Assembly: GCA_001692895.1 (NCBI GenBank)
Contig: KV748217.1
Location: forward strand, 744,001-808,000
DNA from: Cenococcum geophilum 1.58
Taxonomy: Eukaryota; Ascomycota; Dothideomycetes; Gloniales; Gloniaceae
DNA length: 64,000 nucleotides
Direction of reading: 5' to 3'
Shown: in pieces, positions 23,901-37,079 of the stretch
Layout: every line of letters starts with the position of its first letter
How positions within the stretch are numbered: position 1 is the stretch's first letter
Notes under the pieces: model-generated
Told to the model about the DNA's origin: nothing
What the model saw: the letters and a program-made list of their open reading frames with translations, nothing else
Database searches by the model: none
Program-made: the position numbers and the translations under genes

Positions 23901-26900
23901 CTCTTTTCTCTTACCCTTTTATACGTTTATATGCTTACATTATAAACTATAAGAGCTTAATAGTGCTAGACTATCGCCTGGCCTATATTAAGAGATAGGC
24001 TAGGTAGGGTAGTCCCTATAACTTATACTATACCGCGTCTTCCTCTATAGGTTAGTCTCGTCACTATAGATTTACCCTTATACGCGTTTAATCTGCAGAG
24101 TATATAACTATATACTTTGCCACTAAGGCCTTACTTATATAATTTTATTAGGGCGCGCCTTATTTCCTTACCTTTACTAGTTAACCTAACTTTATTAACT
24201 ACCTACCCTTACTCCTACCTTACTAGCATTTACTTCTATAACTAGTGCCTTTATAGATCTATCTAAGCTATAAAGCCTTATAACGTAGTAAGTTAGCTAC
24301 CTTATCTTTAGCCTTAGCTATATAATAGAGGATCTATGTTTACTAATGCGTTTATATAAACTACTACTTAATATAGCCTGCTACTAAAATAGACCTACCT
24401 ACTAATCATTTTATAACTTGCGACGTTAACTACGTCTATAATCACAAAAAGTTCGCTAAAGGTGTCGTGGTTTTTAAGATTACCTTAACTATGGCGACTA
24501 TGGGCTCTAGTATCTCGTAAGGTAACGGTAAGGGCCCTACGCTTAATAAGCCTCTTCCTCTAGAGCTTAGTAGTCTATACCTCTCGGCCAATAACGCTCT
24601 AAAATGCTATCTTTGTCTATCTACCGGCTATATACGCGCCGATTATCCTCTTAAAAAAGCCTCTTAACTTTATTACGGCTATAGTAAGGCTAGTTATCTT
24701 AAAGCTAACTGCCCTAACCCTATATATAATAATTATAGGGAAGCTAGTTATCTTAAGAGTAACTATCTTAGTGTGACGTGTAACTAATATGGTGCTATAG
24801 GCTATAGGGAGCGAGGCTATCCCTAGCTGTTAGGTAAGAAGAAGCGGACTTACCTAAACTATAGCTCCCTAGACCATTAAACTATCTTTTATAGTTAGGT
24901 ATGTAAGAACTGCGGAGTTATAGGGTATAATATTAATAATTATATAAGTGGACCTACTTTAATTTAGGCGATAGACGCCGTAACTGCTTTAGGTAAGGTA
25001 GATATACTAAGTGCTGCCGCTTTAAGTACAGCTGCTACTTCTCCGTTGCCCAAACCTTTTAATACAGCCGGCTTCTATCTAGTGGTAGATGGCCTAATAA
25101 ATAATCTAAACACCTATATAGAGGATAGCAATTCTGTAATAGCCGAACCTTTAGATATACTCTAGCTTCTAAATAATAACTACCTTATAGTTTAGTTTGT
25201 TATACAAATTATTGAAGAGTATATTATAGTATGTGGCATTACGTTCTAGGTATCTTATAAGACTAGTAGAATACCTACTTATTATTTATATAAGACGGCG
25301 TCTGTCCAATTTACAGATATTAATATCGCTGGCAACGTTAAGGTTAATACTACTAATACTACTTCTCTGGTTACTTAACAACTATTATATCTAACTACGC
25401 TTAAGTATCTTACTTATATTCTCCCGTAAGATGCTATAACCCTATAACTTTACTATATTAGGTTTGTTGTTGCCTCTAATAAACTTATACTAGGTACGCG
25501 TACGTTACTTAGTAAGTACTTCTTCGTTAATAGGGACTTCGGCCTATTTACGCCGCAAATCTATAAAGCTTGGGATATACTATTAAATAGTCCTATAGTT
25601 ATTATCTACTTCTTTATACTAGGCACTAAATGGCTTAATAGTTATATTGTAAGCCTAAACGCAAGCCTATAACAGCAGAGCGTTAATAATCCTTTAGGTC
25701 GCTAGTGGAAGAACCGTAATATAAATGTCCAGCTTAGTATATAGCTCTTAGTGGAGGACCGACTATCGTATAAAATCCCTATAAGGTATTAGTTTAATAG
25801 CGTTCTTAAGTATTTTATAGTCTAGTTTTATGCCGCAGTCGCGAGCCTTAAGGCCGTTAATTAGAACCCCTAGGTACCCACTATTATTTATCTTATTACC
25901 TTCCTAGGTAGCGCGGACTGAGTCTATTACGCTACTATCTAGATAGTTAATAGTCTTACCCTTTATACTGACTCTATTATTAATATCTTATTCCTAGGTA
26001 AAGACGTAGATAGCTAGGCCAGTTGGAAAGGAGTTATTATTAATACTACTCCCTTTAGCTCCGGCTATAACTACTATGCTTTTATTTTTTAACTATAGGT
26101 GGGTTATAAGTTTATACTAAACCCCATATTCACTCCGGAGCATATCCTAAGTAGTAATAATTTTATAATAGTTAGTAACCTAAGTAAGGCCCTAATTATA
26201 GCATAGGGCATTAAATATTTTATAACTGAGCGTGTCCCTAAGGTTAGAATTTCCTAAGAGATTAACACTCTATACTACCTGTGGTAAGGAGGTAGTAGTT
26301 TCTATATTAAGCGCTAAATTATACTATCTAACAACTTTATAAATCTCCCGCGTATTAATTACTTTAACTATAATATTGCTAAGTATAGGAAGAACTCGGT
26401 TAATAATGCCCTTAAGGCCGTCTTACCGCTACTTAATAAAGAGTAAACAGGTGCCTGTACTGCGCTTAAATATATAATAGGCGGTATTTTGCTAATATAA
26501 GGCCCTGGTAGTGTTGGGAAATTAACCTTCCTAATTATCTTAGTACGATACTAGTATTAACTTAGGTCGCCCTAGTAGGATCCTACTAGAATCTAGGTCC
26601 TATCGCCACTTAATTACCAACTAGATATACTAACTAAAACGATTAATAATACGCTTATAGAGGACTATAAGGCACTAATTACGCAAGGCCGTCCCGCTAA
26701 ATTTCCTATTGTCCTTCGCCGCTATATAGCGAACAGTAGTAGGTATTAATACTTGTCTTAAGTATTTTAAGGAATAGGATAACTATACTACGATTAATAA
26801 GGACGCGTTTATGCTAAATATAGTATTCCTGCTCTACCGTACGTTTAAGGCTAGTAATGCCACCGGCTTTAATAAGCGGTTATAGGTTATAAATTTGTCT

Positions 26901-28420
26901 AAAGGTTAGTAGTTATTACGCCTTATAGGTGTCCTAGATAGTAATAGAAACCTATATTCTATTATAGACCCTAATACAACTAAATACGCTAAATTCCGCC
27001 AATACTTGCACTAATTTGCGCTTAGTAATAATATAACGCAAGATAATAAGATAGGATTAACATTTGCGACTAACGTAGTTATCGCAGACCTGGCTAAGAA
27101 GGCTAATGTTATTCTTATAACACCTAATATAGTCTCGTAGACTCGTGTATATTCTATTAGCGCTATATATATAGTTTTCCATAATAAGGCCGGGAAGGCG
27201 TCTAAGTTAAGTAGTCTTGCTAGGTTTGCCTAGAGTAGACTATATTTAATCTAAGGAGGTCTATAGATCTAGGCTAGCAACCCTATGCCTTAGGTTCTTC
27301 TTAATAATATATACCAACTAAAACTAATCCTTGGTCCCAATTTTAATAATCCGTTCTACTATTAAAAATCTATTTCCCTCTATACGCGTTTCCTTACGGC
27401 TAGTGCGGATATAGTATAGTTCTCGCTATAATATTAATTCGTTAAAGATATTGTATATCTTATAAATGCCGTCCTGCCGTATAGCTAGCTTTAGATAAGC
27501 CTAATAGTTAAGGACTAAGAGCAGTTAAAGCTGGCGGCGAGCTTTTTTAAGGATATACTGCGCTGCGACTACCCTGTTGCCTTCCTCGCTATTAATAATA
27601 CTATATAGGTAAATGAGCTTAGCTAATTAACGTATAACCTAGTTTACGCTTAACGCGTATTCTAGGTGGCTATGGCGCTAATAGACTTTAGATTTAAGCT
27701 ATTAGAGGTTAGCCTTACCGTTCTATATACAGCCTAACTTACCGTCTACTCCGCAGCGCTGCATACGCTTAAAGAATAGTGCTATACCTAGTAAGATGGC
27801 AGCAAGTGGCGGGAATTTGCGCTAGTAGTTAGCGAGATTAAGGTCTTTACCGTTAACGGCATCTAAGGCGGCTAGGTAGAGTTATTAGTGTATAATATAA
27901 TAGTCGCTAATCTACTAAAATTTGTCTAGGACATAGTAAGGAACCTTTTTATAATTATTAAACTATAAGCGGGCCTTATTATTATTAGTAGTCCCTAGGT
28001 AGTCTATAATTATTATGCCGGTAATAAGACCTTTATAAATACCGCGTATTATAAAATTAAGAAGTAGTGTAAGGATAATAAGGTATTTATTAACCTTAAG
28101 AATCTTAAGCAGAAAGAGCATTTCTAGTAACTTATCGCCCTGTTTAATGTTAATAAAACCATATAGTATATCTACCGCCAGCATACAGCCGATTATATGC
28201 CCATTTCGTACAGTATAAACGTTAACATTACTATCCCTAACTTCGCGGGTGTAGCAAATATTAGCGGCACTAGTAATTATACTAAAGCGTAAAACAAGGC
28301 CAATGGAGAGGGCGCTAATAATAACGGCTGGGGTGGTGCTGGTAATAATAATAAGGATAACAATAATAGAGAGGATATTAGTGGCGTTAGAATATAAGGA
28401 GGGTAGTAAGGACGGATATT
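23900..28420 (+). pseudogene. Zinc-knuckle array fused to a superfamily-1 (UPF1/DNA2-like) helicase
   Basis: Plus-strand coding region of the giant element. Five CX2CX4HX4C knuckles occur at 24605-24950: CYLCLSTGYIRADY, YYGYSKASYLKANC, YNNYREASYLKSNY, one starting CN and CKNCGVIGYNINNY. The missing Cys/His are Tyr or stop, as TGC-to-TAC and CAC-to-TAC changes give. Walker A is GPGSVGKLTFLI (26501-26536). Motif II reads NKAGKAS after VF (about 27190), the RIP form of DEAGxAS, followed by LYLI*GGL (GD-QL-like motif III). DEAG plus these spacings fit UPF1/DNA2-type helicases. The C-terminus is Asn/Gly-rich (28300-28390). It probably binds nucleic acid through the knuckles and unwinds it; the substrate is unknown. 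The N-terminal start was not determined. Confidence 0.7.
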
Positions 28421-28691
28421 ATAGACTTTATTAATAGTAAGACCTTTAAATAGGGATACTAGATAGAAGTTAAGAGCGGTAGTAGCTATAGGCCTTTAAT
28501 ATTTGCAATTTTGCTACAGCACTGGGTAAAATATAGCATATTATAATATTATATATTATAGCTAAATAAGATCTCTAAAACAGATAAGCGTATTACGGTA
28601 AAGACAGCCTAATTTATAAAGCCTAGTGATCTTAGTTTTTATCCCTTTTAGGCTAGCGGTTAATTAATACTAATCCATAATCTAGATTTTA

Positions 28692-29009
28692 AGGGGTCGT
28701 TTAGTTGCAATCTGTTACTTTTAAATTTAAACTAAAAGTCTAGCAGAAAGAACGCGTTCCTTCCCGATTTAATACGCGTTTATAGCTTTATAAGTTATAC
28801 AGATATATATAATTTAAAGCCTTTAGATTTAATTTAGAGTTTAAATAAGGAGCTTTAAGCTCTTAATTTAAATTAACGCTAAGACCTTAGTTCAGATTCT
28901 ATATATAGTAAAGTTACCAACTTTTTAGTAACTTTTAGCGTGTTTTTTAGAATATTAAAATTTTATAGCTAAAGTTAAGTTGAACTAGAATTCAACCAAA
29001 CGGTCACCT
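28692..29009. mobile_element. Small MITE with GTTTGGTTG-type inverted ends
   Basis: The left end AGGGGTCGTTTAGTTG and the right end, reverse complement AGGTGACCGTTTGGTTG, form imperfect inverted repeats about 318 bp apart. TA flanks both sides (28690-28691, 29010-29011). The interior is AT-rich with TTTAAA-type self-complementary stretches and no coding. It sits between the SF1 helicase and the next minus-strand region. Confidence 0.55.
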
Positions 29010-29011
29010 TA

Positions 29012-30013
29012 GAATTAGATTAAAGCTTTAGATTAACTCTATTTTAAAGCCCTTATTCTAATTTAAACTTATAACTAAATGTTCCCTAAGTACTTAACTA
29101 GTTAGATTGTAGTCTAGATATCTCGCCAGTAACTATAACTATTATTAATTACTCTCTATATAGTATAGGCCGCCTTTATTTTTACTAAATTATAATAACC
29201 TTAAATAGGATCTAATCATTTTTTTACTATAGCTGCCGCTAAGGTAACGTGACCTAACGCCCTCTCCTACTTATATTGGGTATGCTATTCCTAGCATTAG
29301 CACGCCGTTACTATATCTTAAGAAACTTGTCGCTAATACTATAGGCCCTTAGAATAATACCTATCCTACTATATTAGCTACTAGCTAGCAAAATATAGGA
29401 CAAATATAATGTTTATATAGTTGCCCCTAATAGAAGAGCCTGTAGTAAAGGCAATTCGCTATACTACGTCTAGATAACCTAAAATTGTATATATAGGCAA
29501 TAATCTTAGGGCTTCCTAGTGTAATAGGAGGTCTTGCTATAAGGTAAACTTAACTAAAGTTACTATCTTTACGTAGATTAGATTAGCTATAATTAATTAA
29601 TACCTTCTAGCCTGCCTAGCGAAATGTGTTACGCTAGAGATAGGGCTAGATAAATATTAGTAATATATTACAATTACAACAAATACCTGCATACTATCTC
29701 TATAGATAGCCGTAAATATAACCTAGCCTACCCTATAATAAACTGCCCTTAATAGAGCAGCCCTTAAGGCCCTATCGTTTTAGATAGGTATAGTCTCTAT
29801 ATAGGCGGCTTATATCTACTCCTTATTATAATCTACCCCGGCCTTTAAAAACATCTTAACTAGTAGCTAATATTCGACTATGCGTAGGTCTTAAGGCGTA
29901 TTAGACAGCGATACTAGACTTAAGGCCACATCTATACTTAGGACTAAGTTTATACCATCTAGTTTCCGCTTATAAAGTAGTATAACGAGTTATTTAAGAT
30001 TATAGCCGCAGTT
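29012..30013 (-). pseudogene. Unidentified minus-strand coding remnant (part 1)
   Basis: Long stretches on the minus strand read with stops mostly at Gln codons, for example ETIPI, NDRALRAALLRAVYYRVG and EALRLLPIYTILGYLDVV. More than one minus frame looks open, so the frame is not settled. No motif was recognised. It is interrupted by gypsy-A copy 2 at the TTATA duplication and seems to continue at 36208-36730. It is a native part of the giant element. Confidence 0.35.
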
Positions 30014-30018
30014 TTATA

Positions 30019-30229
30019 TGTAACGGCGCTATCGCATGTTACCTGCCAAATTCTGCCATATTCTGCCAACCTGCGATTAGCCCGCCCAAAGCTAGCGCCT
30101 TGGCGGCTTACCCTACATATTTGTTTATATTAGTCCTGGCGACCCCTTTTCCTTCTCTTTAGCTTAGTATCTTTGTAATATAGTATTCGTTTAAGCTTTA
30201 GTTTAGAGGCATTTGTTTAAGCCGTGACA
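30019..30229 (+). repeat. gypsy-A copy 2, 5' LTR
   Basis: 211 bp, TGTAACGGCG to GCCGTGACA. It keeps the TG...CA ends that copy 1 has lost. Confidence 0.93.
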
Positions 30230-30459
30230 TTATACTAAGCTCTCCCTACCTTGCCTGGGAAGGCCTTAATAATATCCCACCCTAAAGAAACTTCGTCTGT
30301 AACGACGCATTAATACGCTATACTTAGACACCAAAATAACTCTATATTGCCTGGGAAGGCCTAGATAATATCCCACCTTATAAACCAGACAGGACTAGAC
30401 CTATACCCCCAAAATTAAAACTAAAGCGTATAATACCGACGAACCTTAGAAAGCTAACG

Positions 30460-33400
30460 ATGGCACCTAAAGCAAGCTTATTTAAGAGAGCTACCTCTAC
30501 TCAAGAGGAACCTGAGATCCAATTGGGATCAGAAATTGAAGATAATAATAACATCGTAGACGTACGCGAGCAGATTTGTGCCCTCATAGCCAGCCAGGAA
30601 GCCGATTGTCTTAAAGCGAGAAATATATAAGAGACCCTACAAGAGATCCTAGAAAGCCTTACAGCCCTATAAAATAGCCTAGCTTCCCCTTCTCAAAGCC
30701 CTAGCCGACCTATTTACTCTACTAAATGCGATACACCAGGGAGTACGGATACAATAACGAAGTAATTAAAGTCTGTTAAGCTCCCTAACCCCCCACTACT
30801 ATCTAACGGGATAGACCCTACCTTTAAGAATTAGAGGATTTAAGTATAAGGAAAGCTCCATATTAACTATAACTATTTCCTTTCCAAAGAAGCCAAAATG
30901 CTCTACCTCTTTAGTCGAACTACTAGGGACACCCAACGGCATCTTTAAGCCAAGTTTAAGGACGACTCCCCTATCCAATTTATATCCGTTAATAAGATAA
31001 TACGGCACCTAGCGGCTATCTATATTAACCCGAACAAAGTACGGGATGCCCGTTATAACTATAATCGCCTAATAATAAAACTAAACTAACCCTTTGCCGA
31101 ATTCCAGACTTAATTCCTATACCTTATAGGAGAAGGCTAGGTCCCCCTTAAGAACTACTAATTAGACCTATACAATAAGCTAACAATTTAGCTATAAGAA
31201 AAGATTGCTGTAACCTTAGATAACCTACTAATTTATAAAAAACTCGCAGCTTATTGCCTATTATTAGACTTAGAACTAAAGCGGATCGACGCCCGCCCTA
31301 ATTAGCAGAAGCGACTCCGTAATAATCGGAACTTACTAGCTATACCTATAGAAGCTAGAGTAGGAAGATAAGTTACAACTACTCTTTTACTAAAGGCGGT
31401 TATAACTACGTACTGGTAAGCCTCGCCCGACCAGTTACATACCACACTATTAACTAGTATTCGCCGCAATACTCCAATCGACCCTACCTCGGCCACGTGC
31501 TTCAACTGTAATAAATAGGGTTACTTTGCCTCGTCTTGCCTAGAGCTAAAAGATATAGGCGATATTAAGGAGATGGAGGAAGGAGAAACGTTAGATAAGT
31601 TGGGAAAAGAGGAACCCTAGGGAAAGACTTCCCCCTAGGGTACCCTATTGATTTTAAAGAGATCGATTTTAGTTAGTTAATAGGTGGAAAGCATTTTATC
31701 TTTCTATATATAGTATCTTAAAATAAATATAGAGTTAATATAACTGCCCTTATTAACACTAGAGTAAATAGCTTCGCCTTTATAAATACTGCCTGTGCGA
31801 ATAATGTTGCCAAGTTTTTAAATACAGAAGCCATCTAACTAGAGAAGCCTGTCTAGGTAAAAGGCTATAACGGCCAAGCCAGTTAGCCCGTTACCTATAT
31901 CTTAAAGTTGTATATTGCTCTTAACGAACAACGCCAATACGGTATCCCCTTTTACATTCTAGACCTGGGGTCTTATAATATAATCCTTAGACGAAAATGG
32001 ATGTCCTATTTTAATATCTGGTTAAACGTATAATAAAGACAGTTTATCTAGCCGGAGGATAGACTAAGGTTGCCCTCCTTTATTAGGGAGATCCGAACTA
32101 ACCGCAAGACACTAGCTGTAAGGGCTAATCTTACCTACTAGTAGGATGTCCGGGCCCGTGACCTAGCCTTTGCCTAAGAAGACGCCTACTATAAAGCTGG
32201 AAAGAACTCCGTATTAATAAAGATACTCTTCTAAAGCGCTATATTTAAAGAGGACTTTATATACGGAAGCGGGACAGATAGTAATATAGATAATATCTAA
32301 ATCGCATAGATCTAACCGGTATAGAAAAGAACGTATTAATAGGATATAAGGGATAACCTCCGAAAGATGTAACAGGAGCTAAAAGGGGTAATAATAATGC
32401 TAGTACCCTAGAAGTCCCTAAAGTCACGTACGCCCCTATTATTAGGTAACCCCCCTACTATAGACATCGCCGTAATTAGCGCTATAGCGTTTCACTTTAA
32501 TATATACCAAAAGGACAATAAGGTCTTTACAACGAGCCTATATAAGATTAACCGAATTATTAATAATAGAGAGGAAAAGCTAGCTAAGGAAACCGATGAG
32601 GAACTAGTTAAACGCCTTCTTTTTACTATTTATATAAACTATAAGGATGCATTTTTAAAGGCGGCCTTAGATAAGTTACCCCCCTACCAGATATATAATT
32701 ATAAGATTTAATTAAAAGCCAATAACTCGCTAGGCTATAACCCCCTCTACTATTAATTAATGGATAAGCTAAAAGCAATAAAGTAGTACTTAATTAATAA
32801 CCTGGATAAAGGGTTTATCGAGCTAAGTTAAGCCCCTTTTACTTCCCCTATCCTATTTATAAAAAAGCCTAATAGAGGCCTTTATTTTTATATCGACTAT
32901 TAGAAGCTAAACGCTATTACTTAAAAAGACTAGTATCCTATTCCTTTAATTAACGAGACCCTTGCATATCTAAGCTAGGTAAAGATCTTTACTAAACTTA
33001 ATATCCGCCAAGCTTTCTACCGAATTAGGATAGACCCTATATCTAAAGATTTAATAATATTCCGTACCTGTTATGGTTCCTATAAATATAAAGTTCTTCC
33101 TTTTAAACTAATAAACGGACTAGCTACGTACTAAAGGTATATAAATGACGTTCTTTTTAATTACCTTAATAAATTCTGCACGGTATACCTAGACAATATT
33201 CTTATATACTTGGACGACGAACTTAAGTATTAAGTTTATATTAAGAAGGTCCTAGAGAGACTACGGAACGCGGGCTTATAAGTTAATATTAAGAAATGCG
33301 AGTTTAGGGTAAAATGTACAAAATACCTTAGGTTTATTATAACTACAGAAGGAATTAAGGTTAACCCTAAGAAGGTAGAGGTAATCCGTAACTAGAAGCC

Positions 33401-35685
33401 CCTTTATACGGTAAAAGGAATCTAGTTCTTTCTTAGCTTTTACAACTTTTACCACCGGTTTATCTGTGACTACAGAATTGCGGCAAAACCTCTTATATAA
33501 CTAACTAGGAAGGACACTTCTTTTATCTTTAATAATAGCTATATAGAAGCCTTTAAAGAGATAAAGGATCGGCTTATCTCTTCCCTAATTTTTTGTTACT
33601 ATAACCCGGACCTTAAATTAATGCTAGAAACGGACGCCTCTAATAGGGTTATAGCGGGAATCCTATTATAGTTATATCTAGACGGCAAATAGTACCCTGT
33701 GGCTTTCTTCTTAAAGATAATAGACCCGGCTAAGTGTAACTATAAAGTATATAATAAAGAAATACTAGCTATTATTTAATTACTCTCCTAATGGTGCGTA
33801 GAGCTTGAAGGTATAAATTTCCGGATTAAGATATATACAGATTATAAAGCCTTAGAGTACTTTATAACTATAAAGCAGCTTACTAGACAACAGGCCCAGT
33901 AGGCCAAAATACTCTCCTAATTCTTCTTTACGATTATATATTATTCTAGTAAGCAAAACTCTAAGGCTAATGCCCTAACCCGAAGAAAATAAGACGTAGG
34001 ACTCTAGGATAAGCTAAAGACCTAATATTGGACGCGCGCCCTCCTCTATTTAGAATAGCTTAACCTACGGATTCTTAAGGAGCTAAACTCCTAGTAAAAC
34101 AAGCTAGCACTAATAGAGGAGTCCTTAGATAAGCTAATAGGGCTAATTAACCGCCTCCTAACTATAAACCGCACGGCTGACGCCTTAAGGGCCCTCCGCG
34201 AATAAGCCGTAAAAGGAGACCCCAATTTTAAGATGGAAGAAGGATTGCTCCTATACTAGGAGCGGCTTATAGTCCCTAACGTTAATAATCTATAAACTAA
34301 ACTAATCCGCGAAGCTTATTACTAAGTCTCTATAGTATACCCTAGCAAGAATAAGACCCGTAAAATTATTAACTGCCGCTACTACTGGCTAAGAATAGTT
34401 GCGGATATTAATTAATATATATGGAACTGTGAAGACTGCTAGAGAGCTATAATCCCATAGGATAAGACCCTAGGACTACTTAAGCCACTCCTAATACTAG
34501 AGCGCCCTTAGTAGTATATCTCTATAGACTTCTATAAACTACCTAGGGACCGTAACGGATATAATATAGTTATGGTTATAGTTAACCGCTTTAGTAAACG
34601 CCCGTTCTTAATTCCCTATTATAAGAATATTAATACTAAAGAGGTAGCCCGGCTATATATCTATTACGTCTACCGAATCTATAGACTATTAGATACTATT
34701 GTGTCTAATTATAGGCCATAGTTTATATCGGCCTTCTAAAATAAGTTTACCTAGATCCTAGGCATTAAGCTAAAGCTTTTTATAGCTTATTACCCCCAGA
34801 TAGACGCTTAGACAGAGATTATAAATTAATACCTGGACTAGAGGCTTAGGCCCTTTATTAACTATTTCTAGGATAACTGGTCTAAACTACTACCCTTAAT
34901 AGACTACGCGCAAGCAACCTTACCCTATAACTCTATAGGGTTTACCCCAATTTAGCTGGAAATAAAATACTTACCCCATATAAGCTTTAACTAGAAAAGG
35001 CTAAAAGAACCCTAGACTATATAAGAAAAGCTATCTTATACTAAGGCCCAATAGTACGCCAAACAATTAGAGGAGGCTTAGATGGTAGCCCGTAAGAACC
35101 TAAAAAAAGCTTAGAGGTTAATAAAATAGCAGGTAAATAAACACCGTTAAGAGCCCAATTTTACCCCTAGCGATATAGTCTAGGTTATAATAAGGAATTA
35201 GAAGACCAAACAACCTAGCTATAAGCTGGACTACTAGATAGTAGGACCGTATAAGGTTCTTAAAAAGATAGGCAACTTATATAAGATAAAGCTCCCAGAT
35301 TTAATTAGGGTTTACCCTATCTTCTCGCTGGATAAATTACGGAAAGCTATAAACAACCTATTGCCTAGACAAAAGAACGAGCCTCCCCTACTAGTTTAAG
35401 TAAACGGTAATAGTAAATAGGAGGTTAATAAAATATTGGCCTATAAGATAGTACGGGGAACGCTAAAATACCATATCTAATGGAAGGGCTACGATCCTAA
35501 CCTAACCTGGTACCCTATGTGGAACTTTATAGGCTGCCCCCAGAAGCTTAAAGAATTCTATAACTAATACCCTAATACGCCTAGGCCCCTAAAGTACCTA
35601 GACAAATGGATAAAATGCTAGTATAATAAAGACGATAAGTTACCGGAAGAATATAAGGACAAAAACGCCCTAAAGCCCTAATACA
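30460..35685 (+). pseudogene. gypsy-A copy 2 gag-pol remnant
   Basis: Plus-strand gag, protease, reverse transcriptase, RNase H, integrase and chromodomain remnants, colinear with 4034-9260. The C-terminal chromodomain, recognisable by its hydrophobic/aromatic pattern near 35450-35560, groups it with chromoviruses, whose integrases target heterochromatin marks. Broken fossil. Opposite-strand frames at 30799-31008 and 31302-31505 are shadows. Confidence 0.85.
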
Positions 35686-35747
35686 GCTATCTGCCAAATT
35701 CTGCTATATTCTGCCGTTTTCTGCCAGTACCATAAAATATTAGATAT

Positions 35748-35810
35748 CTAGGAACTTCAACCGCCGGTTGAAGTTATCTGATTAGTTAGATCCGTGCTAA
35801 GACTTTTAGC
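35748..35810 (+). repeat. Shared 3' module, short form (gypsy-A copy 2)
   Basis: AACTTCAACCG-C-CGGTTGAAGTT is a perfect 23-bp palindrome (one central base), followed by a tail close to ATCTGATTAGTTAGATCCGT. It is the best-preserved copy of the module's first part. Confidence 0.8.
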
Positions 35811-35991
35811 GGCTACTCTTTCTAACCTAGTGCTTCCACTTAGCCTACAATTGCCCTTTATACTTAGTCTGGATGTACTCTTATCCCCTTTATCTCCTTA
35901 TCTTATATTTTATAATCCCACGTTTATAAGCCTAGTGCTACCCTATTTCTAACTAAGCCTAAGGGCAGGCTTTCTTTAAAGAGGGGGGTAA

Positions 35992-36202
35992 TGTAACGGC
36001 GCTATCGCATGTTACCTGCCAAATTCTGCCATATTCTACCGACCTATAATTAGCCCGCCTAAAGCTAGCGCCTTAGCGGCTTACCCTATATATTTGTTTA
36101 CATCGGTCCTGGCAACCCCTTTTCCTTCTCTTTAGCTTAGTATCTTTGTAATACAGCATTCGTTCAAGCTTTGGTTCAGAGGCATTTGTTTAAGCCGTGA
36201 CA
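35992..36202 (+). repeat. gypsy-A copy 2, 3' LTR
   Basis: 211 bp, TGTAACGGCG to GCCGTGACA, preceded by the purine tract and followed by TTATA. Confidence 0.93.
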
Positions 36203-36207
36203 TTATA

Positions 36208-36730
36208 TATAGTTAAGCTAGGATAAACTTTATAAGTTTGCGGCAGCCGTATACCCCCTTTCCATATTTACTATATAGTTAATGCTAAGCCGCCCTAGTA
36301 CCTTTATCTTCTTATATATATTTAACTATATACGGGCTAGCATATTCTATATAGCCTTGTGTACCTATAGCGTTAGTGCCTTCTTGTATTCTACTACCTA
36401 ACGGATAACTTTCTAAATTGCCTACTTACGCAGTAAATTGTTTAGTTATTTGCGAAATAAAACGTATAGGATGCTGTCCTTAATAATAACCTACTTAAAA
36501 GTCCGCTTAATAGTATTAAGTCTCTCCACAGTAATGCCTAAGCTAGTAATAAGCTATATATCTTTTTATGGGTCCGTAGCGCTTGCAGAGTTATACTATG
36601 CCGTATTTACGGTATACTGCTATTATATATCGCGTCCTATTATAAAAAACAGTCTAGTATCCTAAGTAGGGAATAGTAGTGTTTAGAATCCTATGCTTAG
36701 TATAACAGAGAGGCGGCGCGATATTAGTAA
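36208..36730 (-). pseudogene. Unidentified minus-strand coding remnant (part 2)
   Basis: Sequence on the other side of gypsy-A copy 2, probably the upstream half of the minus-strand region at 29012-30013. Reading such as ALLWRDLI and RLYRICQPVYS gives stops at Gln codons. A plus-strand open frame at 36438-36665 is hydrophobic and more likely a shadow. No family was recognised; 36731-37080 upstream shows no gene. Confidence 0.3.
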
Positions 36731-37079
36731 TAAGTAGAGTCTCCTAGCCCAATGTAACGCAATTTAGCGTAAATTAGCGTAAAATATAACAGGTTGTGCT
36801 ATCTAGCGCGTTAGTGTCCATAGACATCGCCATACTTTTACTATACTTCTCCTATCTTAACTAGCTTGTAATATAGCATAAGCTATAAATACTACTTTAA
36901 ACATATGGTTCTATATAGATGTTATTTTTAGCTTCCTTTTAACTAAACTATAGTAAATTATAGCTTAATGCGGCAATTTATAAATAAGCTCTATTTAGCG
37001 GTAATATGGAAAGTATAGGACTAAAGTAAAAAGTATAGGCGGTTTAACCTATTATAAATAATATTGTTTAAGATAATAG

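Larger units (their letters stand above)
30019..36202 (+). mobile_element. Ty3/gypsy chromovirus family A, copy 2
   Basis: 6184-bp element with 211-bp LTRs (30019-30229, 35992-36202) and duplication TTATA (30014-30018, 36203-36207), inserted in the giant element. Same order as copy 1: gag from ATG 30460, CCHC knuckle near 31498, protease region, reverse transcriptase about 32860-33480, RNase H about 33590-34010, integrase about 34220-35050, chromodomain about 35420-35640, polypurine tract AAAGAGGGGGG. It is less mutated than copy 1 but still broken at many sites. Confidence 0.93.

Noticed and set aside
35394-35685. Host gene with chromodomain
   Set aside because: It lies in order behind gypsy-A integrase and before its polypurine tract, so it is part of the retroelement.
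36438-36665. Plus-strand 75-residue hydrophobic ORF as a real gene
   Set aside because: It lies opposite a minus-strand remnant with RIP-type stops; no start context or homology was recognised.
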